In this document: piece after piece, positions 1 to 9,375 of the stretch
Position numbering within the stretch: position 1 is the stretch's first letter
How the letters are laid out: every line of letters begins with the position of its first letter
Source of the DNA: Acidobacteriaceae bacterium
Lineage (GTDB): Bacteria > Acidobacteriota > Terriglobia > Terriglobales > Acidobacteriaceae
Reading direction: 5' to 3'
DNA length: 40,670 nt
Assembly (NCBI GenBank): GCA_025934135.1
Contig: JAICYR010000007.1
Location: forward strand, 1 to 40,670
Made by a program: the position numbers and the translations under genes
Notes under the pieces: model-generated
The model's database searches: none
Seen by the model: the letters and a program-made list of their open reading frames with translations, nothing else
Told to the model about the DNA's origin: nothing

Positions 1-571
1 CCGGCAGCGCGTAGGTGTAGGTCCTGAAGTGTTGGCCGTACTTCGCGCGCTCCTCATCTACAATCGGACGCGGGCCCACAAGGCTCATGTCTCCGGCCAG
101 CACGTTCAGCAGTTGCGGAATCTCATCCAGACTCGTCTTCCGCAGCAGCCGTCCAATCGGAGTCACGCGCGGATCGTCCCGCAGCTTCTGTGTCCGGACC
201 CACTCTTCGCGCGCCTCGCCGTTTGCTGTCAGGTACTCATCCAGCAGCGTGTCGCTGTCCTCATACATCGTCCGGAACTTCCAGACGTCAAGCGGCTTCT
301 GATACTGCCCGATGCGTCGATGGCGATAAAGTACCGAGCCGTCGGATGTGAGTCGAATCACGCCCGCCACAAGCAGCCCCAGCGGAAGCGCGATGGGCAG
401 TGCCAGAATGACCAGCACGAGATCCAGCACCGGCTTCAGCATGTTGTACTGGAAGGAAGCAACCGGCAGGCCACGCATCGCCGCCTCAAAGGCTGGATCG
501 GCAAAGCCCGCTGCTCGAAAATTCTCTTCTTTATAAGAAAGATCTGCTGTAACTATCTCAGGTGTGGCCAT
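1..571 (-). CDS. Bacterial sugar transferase (ExoY/WbaP C-terminal type), 3' end outside window
   Basis: I translated this directly from the reverse strand; about 190 residues are present and the C-terminus lies beyond base 1. Such enzymes move a hexose-1-phosphate from a UDP-sugar onto undecaprenyl phosphate at the inner membrane, starting exopolysaccharide or O-antigen units. A hydrophobic stretch (about residues 48-72) is followed by the family signatures RIGQYQKPLDVWKFRTM (about 86-102), RKTSLDEIPQLLNVL (about 144-158) and GDMSLVGPRP (about 160-169). The single N-terminal membrane segment fits the short monotopic ExoY-like form, so only some 30-40 residues should be missing. The ATG at 571 is preceded by AGAGGA about 11 bases upstream. 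The acceptor sugar cannot be told from the sequence. Confidence 0.9.
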   Translation of the reverse strand, partial: MATPEIVTADLSYKEENFRAAGFADPAFEAAMRGLPVASFQYNMLKPVLDLVLVILALPIALPLGLLVAGVIRLTSDGSVLYRHRRIGQYQKPLDVWKFRTMYEDSDTLLDEYLTANGEAREEWVRTQKLRDDPRVTPIGRLLRKTSLDEIPQLLNVLAGDMSLVGPRPIVDEERAKYGQHFRTYTYALP

Positions 572-1256
572 CCCCCAAAAACGTCCTCTGCTATAAATTT
601 GGCTATCATTCCGGGCCGAGGTTTTCCCCGAGGTCTCCGGATTTTTTGTCGGCCACGCCCCGGCGCAATGATCGGAGGCTTGGCCAAGTTATCGGAATGC
701 TAGACGGCCCGGCATCGGCGAAAACTCACCGGTCCGCGCAGCTCATCTATTCCTGCCCTATGATTTATATCAGTCGGCACAATCCTACTCATCCATTAGA
801 AACATCAATGGATCAAAGCAATTCCAGATTGGGCCCAGTATCCCAAAATGAACCCGGCGCATATCTATAAGTTGCGCACAGGCTTGCGTAAATCGCCGTT
901 CTCCGGATTACCTAAAGTCGCAGCTCGGGAAAAAACACAACGGATTCGACGCCTGAACAAGTATCTGCTCGACATGGATCGCAGATTTTTATAACTTATG
1001 TTTGAAGCTCGCACTATCTTAACCCCTAATCAGGGAAAATATAAATGCCAAAAGTAATATGATTAACTTGATAACCCCCTAACATCTGTTAACTCACGTA
1101 TGAAGCCGGTGTCATAACGACGCATGATACCCGCAGTAGATGGACAATCGCAGATCTGCCTCGGTGCCCCGTTCAGAATTCTGAACACCTCCGCCCGGCC
1201 ACGTCCGCCGCACGCTGGCAATTTCGCAAGCTTTTCATCAAACTATATGCAGACCT
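572..1256. other. Intergenic region, 685 bases, divergent promoters expected
   Basis: No convincing coding sequence lies here; short open frames show no recognisable family. It separates the divergent sugar transferase (-) and dehydrogenase (+). The part from about 960 to 1110 is clearly richer in A/T than the surrounding DNA, as expected for promoters, but I could not fix a confident -35/-10 pair. A perfect 16-base palindrome lies at 1171-1186 and is listed separately. Confidence 0.6.
1171..1186. promoter_or_regulatory. Perfect 16-base palindrome, possible operator
   Basis: GTTCAGAATTCTGAAC is identical to its reverse complement. It lies about 70 bases upstream of the proposed GTG start of the FAD/Fe-S dehydrogenase, where a regulator of lactate or glycolate use could bind. 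No regulator gene is adjacent, so the link is inference. Confidence 0.4.
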
Positions 1257-4184
1257 GTGGACTCTTCACTTCCAATTCGCGGCAGCGCTCGTTCCGCTAC
1301 TCCGGACTTCCATGCCGCGCGCGAGCTTGAGGCCCGTCTCGCATTCGTAGTTCGCGGAGAAGCCCGCTTCGACTCAGGCTCCCGCGCGCTCTACACCACT
1401 GACTCGTCCAATTACCGCCAGGTCCCCATCGGCGCGGTTCTTCCTCGCGATGCAGCCGACGTCGAAGCCGCCGTGGCCGCGTGCCGCGAATTTGGCGCGC
1501 CGGTCCTCTCGCGCGGAGGCGGCACCAGTCTCGCCGGACAATGCTGCAATGTGGCCGTGGTCCTCGACTTCTCCAAGTACATGCGCTCCATTCACTCGCT
1601 CGATCCTGAACGCAAGCTGGCCTGTGTCGAGCCGGGAATCGTCCTCGACCGCGTTCGGGAAGCCGCCGAGAAGCACCACCTCACCTTCGCGCCCGATCCC
1701 GCGACGCATTCGCGCTGCACCATCGGCGGCATGATCGGCAACAACTCCTGCGGGGTACACGCTCTCATGGGCGGCAAGACTGACGACAACATCCGGTCCC
1801 TCGACGTGCTGCTTTACGACGGCACCCGCCTCACCGTCGGTGCGACCAGTGACGACGAGCTTGCCTCGATCCTCGCCGGCGGAGATCGTCGCGCTGAGAT
1901 CTACCGCGCCCTTGCCGGCATTCGCGACCGCTACGCCCCACTTATCCGTGAGCGCTTTCCCAAAATTCCCCGCCGCGTCTCCGGTTACAATCTCGACGCA
2001 CTGCTTCCCGAAAATGGCTTCCACGTCGCCCGTGCTCTCGTCGGCAGCGAAGGCACCTGCGTCACGGTTCTCTCCGCCGAACTCGACTTGAAACCCAGTC
2101 CGCCGCATCGCCGCCTTGTGGTTGCTGCTTTCTCGGACGCCTTCGCCGCCGCCGACAGCGTGCCCGCCGTCCTTGAACACAAGCCCATCGGACTCGAAGG
2201 TTTCGACGGCATGCTCATCGACTTCATGCGTCGCAAAAGCCTAGCCGAAGACGACATCCCGCTGCTGCCCGAAGGCAAAGGTTTTCTGCTCATTGAATTC
2301 GGCGGCTGGTCGCCCGAGGACGCCGACCGCCAAGCCAGCGAATTCGCGGCAGCCGCTCAGTCCTTCTCGCCGAAGCCGTCCGTCCGCCAATATTCACCAG
2401 ACGAGGCGAAGCGGGTCTGGTTCGTTCGCGAATCCGCCCTCGGGGCAACGGTCTTTGTCCCCGGCGAGCCGCATGGATGGGAAGGATGGGAAGATTCCGC
2501 TGTGCCTCCCGACAAGCTGGGCTCCTACCTGCGCCAGCTTCATGCGCTGATGGAGCGGTATGAATATCGCGGCCCCATGTACGGCCACTATGGACAAGGC
2601 TGCGTCCATCTCCGCATCAACTTCGATCTTGAGACCGTTGAAGGCATCGCCAAATACCGCGACTTCATTGACCACGCCGCTGATATCGTCGTGGCTCACG
2701 GAGGCTCCTTCTCCGGCGAGCATGGAGATGGCCAGTCCCGCTCGGCGCTGCTGCCCAAAATGTTCGGTCCCGAGCTCATTCAGGCCTTTCGCGAATTCAA
2801 GGCCATCTGGGACCCCGAAAACCGCATGAATCCTGGCAAGCTCTCCGGCCCGGAAATCTACAGCCCCACCGACAATCTTCGCCTCGGCGCGGGCTACAAA
2901 TCCCATCACGAAAACACCTTCTTCCGCTTTCCCGACGACAAAGGCTCACTCTCCGAGGCCTCGCTCCGCTGCGTCGGCGTCGGCGCTTGTCGCAAGGTTG
3001 ACGCCGGTTCAATGTGCCCCAGCTACATGGCCACCCGCGAGGAGAAGCACTCCACGCGCGGCCGCGCTCACCTGCTATGGGAAATGCTCGAAGGGAATGT
3101 CCTGAACCACGACTGGCAGAGCGAAGCCGTAAAGGAGTCGCTCGACCTCTGCCTCTCCTGCAAAGCCTGCAAAACTGAGTGCCCCGTCAATGTGGACATC
3201 GCCACCTACAAGGCCGAGTTCCTCGCCCACTATTATCAGCAACACCGGCACCCGCTTCGCGATTATGCCTTCGCCTTTATGGATAAGTGGGCGCGCCTGG
3301 CATCTGTAATCCCCGGCGTTACGCCTAGGCTCGCCAATCTGCCGCTCCAGGTTTTCGGCGTCAGTGGTATTGCCAAATCCATCCTCGGAGTCGCGCCTCA
3401 GCGCACGCTGCCGCAATTCGCGCCCTATAGCTTTACGAGCCGCCATCGCGGTACGCCCGCATCGTCGGAAAACCGCGTCATTCTCTGGCCCGATACCTGG
3501 AACAACTACTACCATCCGCAGACCCTTACCGCCGCCCAGCAGGTGCTTGAGTCCGCCGGATGCGGCGTCACCGTGCCCCGTCAGCATATTTGCTGCGGAC
3601 GCCCGCTCTACGATTTCGGGTTCCTCACCGCCGCCCGCAAATATCTTCAGCACGCCATGCAGGCGCTCGGCGCTGAAATCGACTCAGGAACTCCCATCGT
3701 TTTCCTCGAACCCTCCTGTGCCAGCGTTTTCCGTGACGAGCTTCGCAATTTCTTCCCGAAGGACGCCCGCGCCGCCGCCCTTCGCAACCAGACATATATA
3801 TTGAGCGACTTCCTTGCCCAGCGCGCGCCCGCCTACCAGCCTCCCGACCTCTCCGGACAATCCATCGTCCTCCACGGCCATTGCCACCATAAGTCATTGA
3901 TGAAAATGGACTCCGAGCTGGATCTGCTTCGCCGCACCGGGGCCGCCGTCACCCTGCTCGATTCCGGATGCTGCGGCATGGCCGGCCCTTTCGGCTTTGA
4001 GCGAGAGAAGTTCGAGGTTTCTCAGATCCTCGCGGAGCGGGTCCTTTTGCCCGCCGTCCGGAGCGCCGCACCGGAAACCCTCCTCGTTACCGACGGCTTC
4101 AGTTGCCGCGAGCAGATCGCCCAGAACTCCCCCCGCCGCGCCCTGCACCTGGCCGAGGTTCTGGCCCGATCGAACTCGCGGTAG
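1257..4184 (+). CDS. FAD-binding and (Fe-S)-binding oxidoreductase, D-lactate/glycolate/2-hydroxyacid dehydrogenase type
   Basis: A 975-residue fusion like the YdiJ class, which oxidises D-2-hydroxyacids and passes electrons to the membrane pool. Domains in order are: a PP-loop FAD domain (about residues 50-190, with RGGGTSLAGQCCN at 86-98 and IGGMIGNNSCGVHAL near 156-170); the FAD-oxidase C-terminal domain (to about 530, with HYGQGCVHLRINFD and GEHGDGQSRSALLPKMFG, ending WDPENRMNPGKL); a ferredoxin-like domain (about 570-655, cysteines in CVGVGACRK and CLSCKACKTECPVN); and two CCG domains (HICCGRPLYDFG near 778, HGHCHHKS near 873 and GCCGMAGPFG near 905). It thus combines the functions of GlcD and GlcF/LldE-type subunits in one chain. 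The start is GTG at 1257; the true start is uncertain because no clear ribosome site is visible. The exact substrate is unknown. Confidence 0.92.
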   Translation: MDSSLPIRGSARSATPDFHAARELEARLAFVVRGEARFDSGSRALYTTDSSNYRQVPIGAVLPRDAADVEAAVAACREFGAPVLSRGGGTSLAGQCCNVAVVLDFSKYMRSIHSLDPERKLACVEPGIVLDRVREAAEKHHLTFAPDPATHSRCTIGGMIGNNSCGVHALMGGKTDDNIRSLDVLLYDGTRLTVGATSDDELASILAGGDRRAEIYRALAGIRDRYAPLIRERFPKIPRRVSGYNLDALLPENGFHVARALVGSEGTCVTVLSAELDLKPSPPHRRLVVAAFSDAFAAADSVPAVLEHKPIGLEGFDGMLIDFMRRKSLAEDDIPLLPEGKGFLLIEFGGWSPEDADRQASEFAAAAQSFSPKPSVRQYSPDEAKRVWFVRESALGATVFVPGEPHGWEGWEDSAVPPDKLGSYLRQLHALMERYEYRGPMYGHYGQGCVHLRINFDLETVEGIAKYRDFIDHAADIVVAHGGSFSGEHGDGQSRSALLPKMFGPELIQAFREFKAIWDPENRMNPGKLSGPEIYSPTDNLRLGAGYKSHHENTFFRFPDDKGSLSEASLRCVGVGACRKVDAGSMCPSYMATREEKHSTRGRAHLLWEMLEGNVLNHDWQSEAVKESLDLCLSCKACKTECPVNVDIATYKAEFLAHYYQQHRHPLRDYAFAFMDKWARLASVIPGVTPRLANLPLQVFGVSGIAKSILGVAPQRTLPQFAPYSFTSRHRGTPASSENRVILWPDTWNNYYHPQTLTAAQQVLESAGCGVTVPRQHICCGRPLYDFGFLTAARKYLQHAMQALGAEIDSGTPIVFLEPSCASVFRDELRNFFPKDARAAALRNQTYILSDFLAQRAPAYQPPDLSGQSIVLHGHCHHKSLMKMDSELDLLRRTGAAVTLLDSGCCGMAGPFGFEREKFEVSQILAERVLLPAVRSAAPETLLVTDGFSCREQIAQNSPRRALHLAEVLARSNSR

Positions 4185-4186
4185 CC

Positions 4187-4218
4187 GCCCTATTCTTTCT
4201 CTCGCAGGGCAGTTTTTT
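4187..4218 (+). terminator. Weak intrinsic terminator after the dehydrogenase
   Basis: A short stem GCCCT (4187-4191) pairs with AGGGC (4206-4210) across a 14-base loop and is followed by a run of six T (4213-4218), directly after the stop codon. The stem is only five pairs, so this is tentative. Confidence 0.4.
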
Positions 4219-4433
4219 CCCTCTCCCCTCCCCAAAAGTCATCCATCGGTAACTTTTACACGGCGTAGTCAATTGGTTACACCCAACCAAAATTAAGTTT
4301 GCCACATCTTATCAACGAGTTACGATTTCTCTGGTGACTCCATCCTTTTGGCACGCAACCTGCTGTATTCCGGGCATAAGGACGCTGCGCAGCTTCCGGT
4401 GTGCTCGGTAAGAACATACAAGGAAGGCAGTTC

Positions 4434-5399
4434 ATGACGACGATGAGAACCAAGAGCAAAATGACGTACCTTTCGATCCCCTCGGCATTCACGGCACTGT
4501 GCGTAGCGGCCGCCTTGGGAGTACCTGCGTACGCCCAGCAGCAAGCCCCACCGCAGCAGAACCCTCCGGCGCAAGTGCAGACCGGAGCAACCACTGGCGC
4601 GAACACCACCGACAATGAAACTTACGCCACCGGGCAGCCCCTTCCGACCAAGTCTAACGAAGGCTTCTGGGGCCATATGAACCCCTTCGCCCGCAAAAAG
4701 TGGGTACATAGGCAGCTTGACCCCGTCAAGGACCGCCTCAATGAGCTGGATCAGCTTCAGGCCCGCAACGCCCGCGACATTAAGGATGTAGACTCCCGCG
4801 CCCAGGCTGGCATTCACCGCGCCGAAGCCAAAGCCGGAGAAGCGAGCGAAACGGCGACCGCGGCCAACAACACCGCGAACCAAGCCAACCAGATGGCCGA
4901 ACAGGCCAGCAACCATACCCAGCAGTTGGGGGAGACCGTCAGCAATCTCGACCAGTATCACAAGGTCAACGACACGGAAATCCGTTTCCGTCCCGGCCAG
5001 ACCCATCTCAACCAGCGCGCACAAGATGCCCTCTCCCAGCTTGCTTCTTCTGTCCAGGGACAGAAGGGCTACATTATCGAAATCACCGGATACTCGCACC
5101 TGCGTGGTCAGGCCGGGATCCGCAGCTCGCAGCACATGGCCGATGCGGTCGCCCGCTATCTGGCCGAACATCAGGTGCCCATCTATCGCATTCATCAAGT
5201 TGCGATGGGACACACCGAAATAGATAACCAACCCGTCACGCGCGGCACGGTGGTGCACGTGATGCTTATGCAGAACAGTTTAGCGGCCTTGAACACGCCT
5301 TCAGCCGATGGCGGTTCGCCGATTGGTGCGACGCAGCAGTCTTCCGCGCAGCCCTCCCCTCAGGGTGCTGCGTCGCAGCCAGCGGTCATTAATAACTAG
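4434..5399 (+). CDS. OmpA-family outer membrane/periplasmic protein with coiled-coil region
   Basis: 321 residues from the ATG at 4434, chosen because AGGAAGGCAG lies just upstream; an earlier in-frame ATG at 4401 lacks this. A signal peptide ends near AYA-QQ (residue 34). Next come a Pro/Gln-rich linker and a long alanine-rich helical stretch (about residues 90-170) that looks like a coiled coil. A C-terminal OmpA/MotB-like domain (about 172-280, with the RFRPGQTHLNQRAQDAL strand-helix) is followed by a disordered Ser/Gln/Pro tail. In classical OmpA domains a conserved Asp and Arg hold peptidoglycan. Here the aligned places appear to be His222 (GYSHLRG) and Met235 (SSQHMADAV), so peptidoglycan binding may be altered. 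No beta-barrel is visible. It is probably a single-gene transcript closed by the terminator at 5452-5479. Confidence 0.8.
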   Translation: MTTMRTKSKMTYLSIPSAFTALCVAAALGVPAYAQQQAPPQQNPPAQVQTGATTGANTTDNETYATGQPLPTKSNEGFWGHMNPFARKKWVHRQLDPVKDRLNELDQLQARNARDIKDVDSRAQAGIHRAEAKAGEASETATAANNTANQANQMAEQASNHTQQLGETVSNLDQYHKVNDTEIRFRPGQTHLNQRAQDALSQLASSVQGQKGYIIEITGYSHLRGQAGIRSSQHMADAVARYLAEHQVPIYRIHQVAMGHTEIDNQPVTRGTVVHVMLMQNSLAALNTPSADGGSPIGATQQSSAQPSPQGAASQPAVINN

Positions 5400-5451
5400 A
5401 AGAAAAAGGCACGCAACAAGCTCTCACACAACGAGAGAACCAAGGCAGATT

Positions 5452-5479
5452 GGCCCCTCACTCGAGGGGCCCTTTTTTT
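5452..5479 (+). terminator. Strong rho-independent terminator
   Basis: GGCCCCTC (5452-5459), loop ACTC and GAGGGGCC (5464-5471) form a perfect 8-pair GC-rich stem followed by seven T (5473-5479). It lies 52 bases after the OmpA-like gene and separates it from the metal regulator. Confidence 0.9.
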
Positions 5480-5547
5480 GCCTGAACGCTGACCGCTTTT
5501 CCTCTCCCCTTTACAACTCCCCCCGCGCACGCGATGCTGGAGAAGCC

Positions 5548-6243
5548 GTGAAGAACAGCATCAGCATTTCGAAGGAAGACTATTTGAAGGCCGCGCTGGA
5601 GGCTGAGTGCGAGGGCCAGACCGTGATCGCGGCCACGCTGGCGCACTGGCTTGGCGTCTCGCCGCCCGCGGTTTCCATGGCGCTGCGCCGACTGAAGCGC
5701 GACGGTTATGTAGAGGTGAAGCCCGACGGGATAGTGAAGCTCACTCCAAAAGGCCGCCAGGTGGCGCGCCGCACCGCGCTGCGGCACCACCTGATCGAGC
5801 GCATGTTGTCGGAGATGTTCGGGATGCCGTGGTATGAAGTCCATGACGAGGCGGAGCGGCTGGAGCACGCCGTTTCCCCAGCCTTCGAGGCGCGGCTGCT
5901 CGAAAAGCTGGGCGAGCAGGGGACGTGTCCCCACGGCAACTCGGTCTTGCCGGAAAGCCCCGCCCGGCGCGCACGCCGCGGCCTGCTGACGCTGGCTGAG
6001 AGCGAGGAGCGGGCCGACTACACCGTCGCGAGCCTTTACGAGCGCGACCCCAAACTGCTGCGCTTTCTGCACGAGATCGGAATCGCCCCCGGCGGCGCGG
6101 TCCGCGTACTCAGAAAGAACTACGACCAGACGCTGACGATCGAGACAGATTCGGGACGGGTGACGATCGGCGCTCCGGCAGCGGAAAAGGTGTGGATAAT
6201 GCCACAAGCGGTGCCGCAAGTGGTGGCGAAAAAGCGCGGGTAG
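5548..6243 (+). CDS. DtxR/MntR-family metal-dependent transcriptional regulator with FeoA-like domain
   Basis: 231 residues from the GTG at 5548, which has GGAG five bases upstream; a longer reading from 5308 would run through the preceding terminator and is rejected. Order: winged helix (about 1-70, VSPPAVSMALRRLKRDGYV), metal/dimer domain (about 75-145, including HDEAERLEH and CPHGN), and a C-terminal SH3-like FeoA domain (about 155-222). Compared with DtxR, the primary-site Met10 is Asp11 and Cys102 is Glu103, with Glu106 and His107 kept. That Asp/Glu/Glu/His set is the one found in the manganese sensor MntR. The ancillary ligands His80, Glu84 and His99 also appear present. It likely represses metal uptake genes when Mn(II) or Fe(II) is plentiful; no target gene is adjacent except possibly the downstream operon containing MbfA. 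Confidence 0.88.
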   Translation: MKNSISISKEDYLKAALEAECEGQTVIAATLAHWLGVSPPAVSMALRRLKRDGYVEVKPDGIVKLTPKGRQVARRTALRHHLIERMLSEMFGMPWYEVHDEAERLEHAVSPAFEARLLEKLGEQGTCPHGNSVLPESPARRARRGLLTLAESEERADYTVASLYERDPKLLRFLHEIGIAPGGAVRVLRKNYDQTLTIETDSGRVTIGAPAAEKVWIMPQAVPQVVAKKRG

Positions 6244-6273
6244 AAAGCCGCCAGATGTAGGATTCAGGCAAGG

Positions 6274-9200
6274 ATGCGAACCCACAGCCGAAGTTTCTAC
6301 TCCGCCGTCCCGGCCTGCTCGCTCATGGCTGCGTTGCTGTTGTGCGCGGCGGCGTGTTGGGCGCTCGATCCCCACCAGGACCTGCGGTACTACGGCTATC
6401 AATCCTGGCAAACCGACAACGGGCTGCCGCAGAACACGGTCCACGCGGTGGTGCAGGGCCGCGACGGATTCATGTGGTTCGGCACCGAAGCGGGGCTGGT
6501 CCGCTTCGATTCAGTCCGGTTCCGCGTCTACACGCGCAAGACTACGCCGCAGCTTCCCGGCGATTTGATTTACGCGCTCATGCAAGACCGCGCGGGCGCG
6601 CTCTGGATCGGCACCGCCAACGGAATCGTACGCTACAGCGATGGCGCTTTCCGCGGTTTCCCCGACACGGCGGGCAGCATCGTGTGGTCGCTCTTCGAGG
6701 ACCACGATGGACGCGTCTGGGCGGCGACCTCCTCGGGATTGTCGCGGCAGGATGGCGCACGCTTCGTGAATGTGCCCGGCGTTCCGCCTCTCGATGAACA
6801 CAGCCGCTTACTGGAACTCGGCGATGGCTCGCTCTGGCTCTCGACCACTGAGGGACTCTTCCATGCCGCACCCGGAAACGCGACCTACTTCACGCTGGCC
6901 GGAACGCCATCGCCAGTCGAGGCCCTCGCACTCGACGAGGCTGGGCGCGTGTGGGCGGGCACCCGCAACGGTGTGGAAGTCTGCAATATGGCAAGCTGCG
7001 GGTCCATTGCGGCTCTGGCCAACAAGCGCGTTCATGCGCTGGCCGCCGCGCCGAACGGAGCGGTCTGGATAGGCGGCGACGCGGGGCTCTGGTTCTATGA
7101 CCCGGCGCATCCATCGAAAATCCAAAGCTATTCGGAAAAAGACGGCCTGCCCGCCGCTCGCGTCAACCTGCTCTTCCGCGATCGCGAAGGCGCGCTCTGG
7201 ATCGGAACCTCGTCCGGCATTGCGCGGCTGGCCGACGGGAAGATCGAGTCGTTCACGCCGCGAGAGGGCTTCTCCAGCAACCTCGTCCTCTCCATCGCCG
7301 AGGACCGCGAAGGGAACCTCTGGCTGGGCACCGAATCCGGCGGCGTGGACATTCTCCGCAACCGCAAGTTCACCACCTACACGGCGGCTGACGGCATCTC
7401 CGACGACCACATCCTCGCTGTCACGCAGGACCGTGCCGGGACCGTGTGGCTGGGCACTGATGGCGGAGGGCTGGACTACGCGAATCCAGCTGCGATTGAC
7501 CAACACGGCTTCTCCACGCTAACCACTGCGAACGGCCTTTCCAGCAACGTCATTCTGTCGCTGGCTGCCGCGCCCAACGGAGACCTCTGGATCGGAACTC
7601 CCGACGGTCTCGACCGTATGCACGGCAGCATCGTCAAGGTCTTCACGTCTGCCGATGGCCTCGCGGACGACTTTGTGCGGTCGCTCTATTTTGACACCCA
7701 GGGCACACTCTGGATCGGCACGCGGCGCGGCCTGTCGCAGTTTCAGAATGGCAAATTCACTACATGGACCGCACTCGACGGCCTAGGCAGCGACCTGGTC
7801 GGGGCCATCGCGCAGGCGCGCGGCGACGGCCTCTGGATCGCCACGCTTGGTGGCCTGACGCGAATGCGGGACGGCCATTTCCGAAACTACTCCACCCGCG
7901 ACGGCCTCTCTAATCGAGTCATCACGGCGCTGCATGAGGACGACGATGGCACGCTCTGGATCGGCACGAACGGCGGCGGGCTCAACCGTTGGCGCGACGG
8001 CGTCTTCAAGTCCGTGCGGCCCGAAGGTGCGGACCTGCCCGCGAACATCTACAGCATTCTCGCCGATGACAGCGGCCATTTATGGATCAGTTCCAACGAG
8101 GGCATTGACCGCGTCGACCGCGATGCGCTCAACCGCTACATCGATGGCAAGGCCGCTTCGCTTCCGGTCCAGCGCTACGGCACCGCCGACGGCATGAAGA
8201 TCAGCGAGGCCAGCAGCGGCGGACATCCGGCGGCGTGGCGGCTGCGCAACGGGGCGCTCTGGTTCGCGACTCTGAAGGGCGTGGCCACGGTCGACCCGGC
8301 GCACCTGGACACCAACCGCTTGCCTCCGCTTATGGCAATTGTGAGCTTCAGCGTGGACGACCAGCCCGCGCCGGACGACGCTTCCGGCCCGCTCAAGATC
8401 GCCGTCGGCAGCCGCCGCTTCGCTTTCGATTACGCCGCCATGAGCTTTTCCGCGCCCAACAAGGCCCGCTTCCGCTACAAGCTCGACGGCTTCGACCACA
8501 AGTGGATCGACGCCGGTTCCGAGCGCAGCGCGTACTACACCAACCTTCCGCCGGGGCACTACCGGTTCGAGGTCATGGCCAGCAATAACGACGGCGTATG
8601 GAGCGCGGCCCCGGCCACGCTTTCGTTTCAGTTGCGGCCGTACTTCTACCAGACCATCTGGTTTTACGTGCTGCTGATCGTCTCCGCTGCGCTGCTTGGC
8701 TACCTCGCGTACCTGTGGCGTGTGCGCCAGGTAGAATCGCGCTTCAACGCGGTGCTGGCCGAGCGCAACCGTATCGCCCGCGAAATCCACGACACGCTGG
8801 CGCAGGGCTTCGTCGCCGTCTCCGTTCAGTTGCAGCTCGCAAGGCAACTGCTTTCGCATTCGGGCGAGGACGCACGCGAGTCTCTGGACGAGGCGCAGAA
8901 TCTGGTGAAGACCGGCCTTGATGACGCGCGGCGCGCCATCTGGGAGCTGCGCTCGCAAGGTTTGGAGAACCGCGACCTCGCATCGCAACTCGTCCAGATG
9001 TCTGAGCGCGTGACGAACGGCTCGCAGATCAAACCACAGGTCGAAGTCCAGGGAACCTACCGCCCCCTCTCCGAGCGCACCGAGAGCGAACTGTTGCGCA
9101 TCGCGCAGGAGGCGGTCACGAACGTCGTCCGGCATTCCGGAGCCAGCAGCGTGGAGATCACGCTCAAGTTCTCGCGGCGGCGCGTTAGCATGACGATCAC

Positions 9201-9375
9201 GGATAATGGACGAGGATTCACTGGCCCGGCTCCATCCGTCCCTGACGGCCATTTTGGCCTCACAGGCATGAGTGAGCGCGCGCAGCAGATTGGCGGAACC
9301 GTTACGATAACCAGCAGCGAGGGAGAAGGGACCCGGGTGCGGGTGGAAGTCCCGACCGGAGGCGAAACGCGATGA
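6274..9375 (+). CDS. Two-component sensor histidine kinase with Reg_prop beta-propeller sensor
   Basis: 1033 residues. A signal sequence (about 12-31) is followed by about fourteen Reg_prop repeats, each ending in a motif like GTLWIGTNGGGL, enough for two seven-bladed propellers in the periplasm. A Y_Y_Y domain (about 700-785; FRYKLDGFDHKWIDAG) and one membrane helix (about 793-815) follow. The cytoplasmic part has a HisKA_3 dimer/phosphoacceptor helix (REIHDTLAQGF, His839) and an HATPase_c domain with an N box (RIAQEAVTNVVRHSG, about 940) and G boxes (DNGRGFTG; FGLTGMSERAQQIGG). This architecture resembles the extracellular part of Bacteroidetes polysaccharide sensors, but here joined to a NarL-type kinase. 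The next gene overlaps by four bases and is its partner regulator. The ligand is not predictable. Confidence 0.95.
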   Translation: MRTHSRSFYSAVPACSLMAALLLCAAACWALDPHQDLRYYGYQSWQTDNGLPQNTVHAVVQGRDGFMWFGTEAGLVRFDSVRFRVYTRKTTPQLPGDLIYALMQDRAGALWIGTANGIVRYSDGAFRGFPDTAGSIVWSLFEDHDGRVWAATSSGLSRQDGARFVNVPGVPPLDEHSRLLELGDGSLWLSTTEGLFHAAPGNATYFTLAGTPSPVEALALDEAGRVWAGTRNGVEVCNMASCGSIAALANKRVHALAAAPNGAVWIGGDAGLWFYDPAHPSKIQSYSEKDGLPAARVNLLFRDREGALWIGTSSGIARLADGKIESFTPREGFSSNLVLSIAEDREGNLWLGTESGGVDILRNRKFTTYTAADGISDDHILAVTQDRAGTVWLGTDGGGLDYANPAAIDQHGFSTLTTANGLSSNVILSLAAAPNGDLWIGTPDGLDRMHGSIVKVFTSADGLADDFVRSLYFDTQGTLWIGTRRGLSQFQNGKFTTWTALDGLGSDLVGAIAQARGDGLWIATLGGLTRMRDGHFRNYSTRDGLSNRVITALHEDDDGTLWIGTNGGGLNRWRDGVFKSVRPEGADLPANIYSILADDSGHLWISSNEGIDRVDRDALNRYIDGKAASLPVQRYGTADGMKISEASSGGHPAAWRLRNGALWFATLKGVATVDPAHLDTNRLPPLMAIVSFSVDDQPAPDDASGPLKIAVGSRRFAFDYAAMSFSAPNKARFRYKLDGFDHKWIDAGSERSAYYTNLPPGHYRFEVMASNNDGVWSAAPATLSFQLRPYFYQTIWFYVLLIVSAALLGYLAYLWRVRQVESRFNAVLAERNRIAREIHDTLAQGFVAVSVQLQLARQLLSHSGEDARESLDEAQNLVKTGLDDARRAIWELRSQGLENRDLASQLVQMSERVTNGSQIKPQVEVQGTYRPLSERTESELLRIAQEAVTNVVRHSGASSVEITLKFSRRRVSMTITDNGRGFTGPAPSVPDGHFGLTGMSERAQQIGGTVTITSSEGEGTRVRVEVPTGGETR

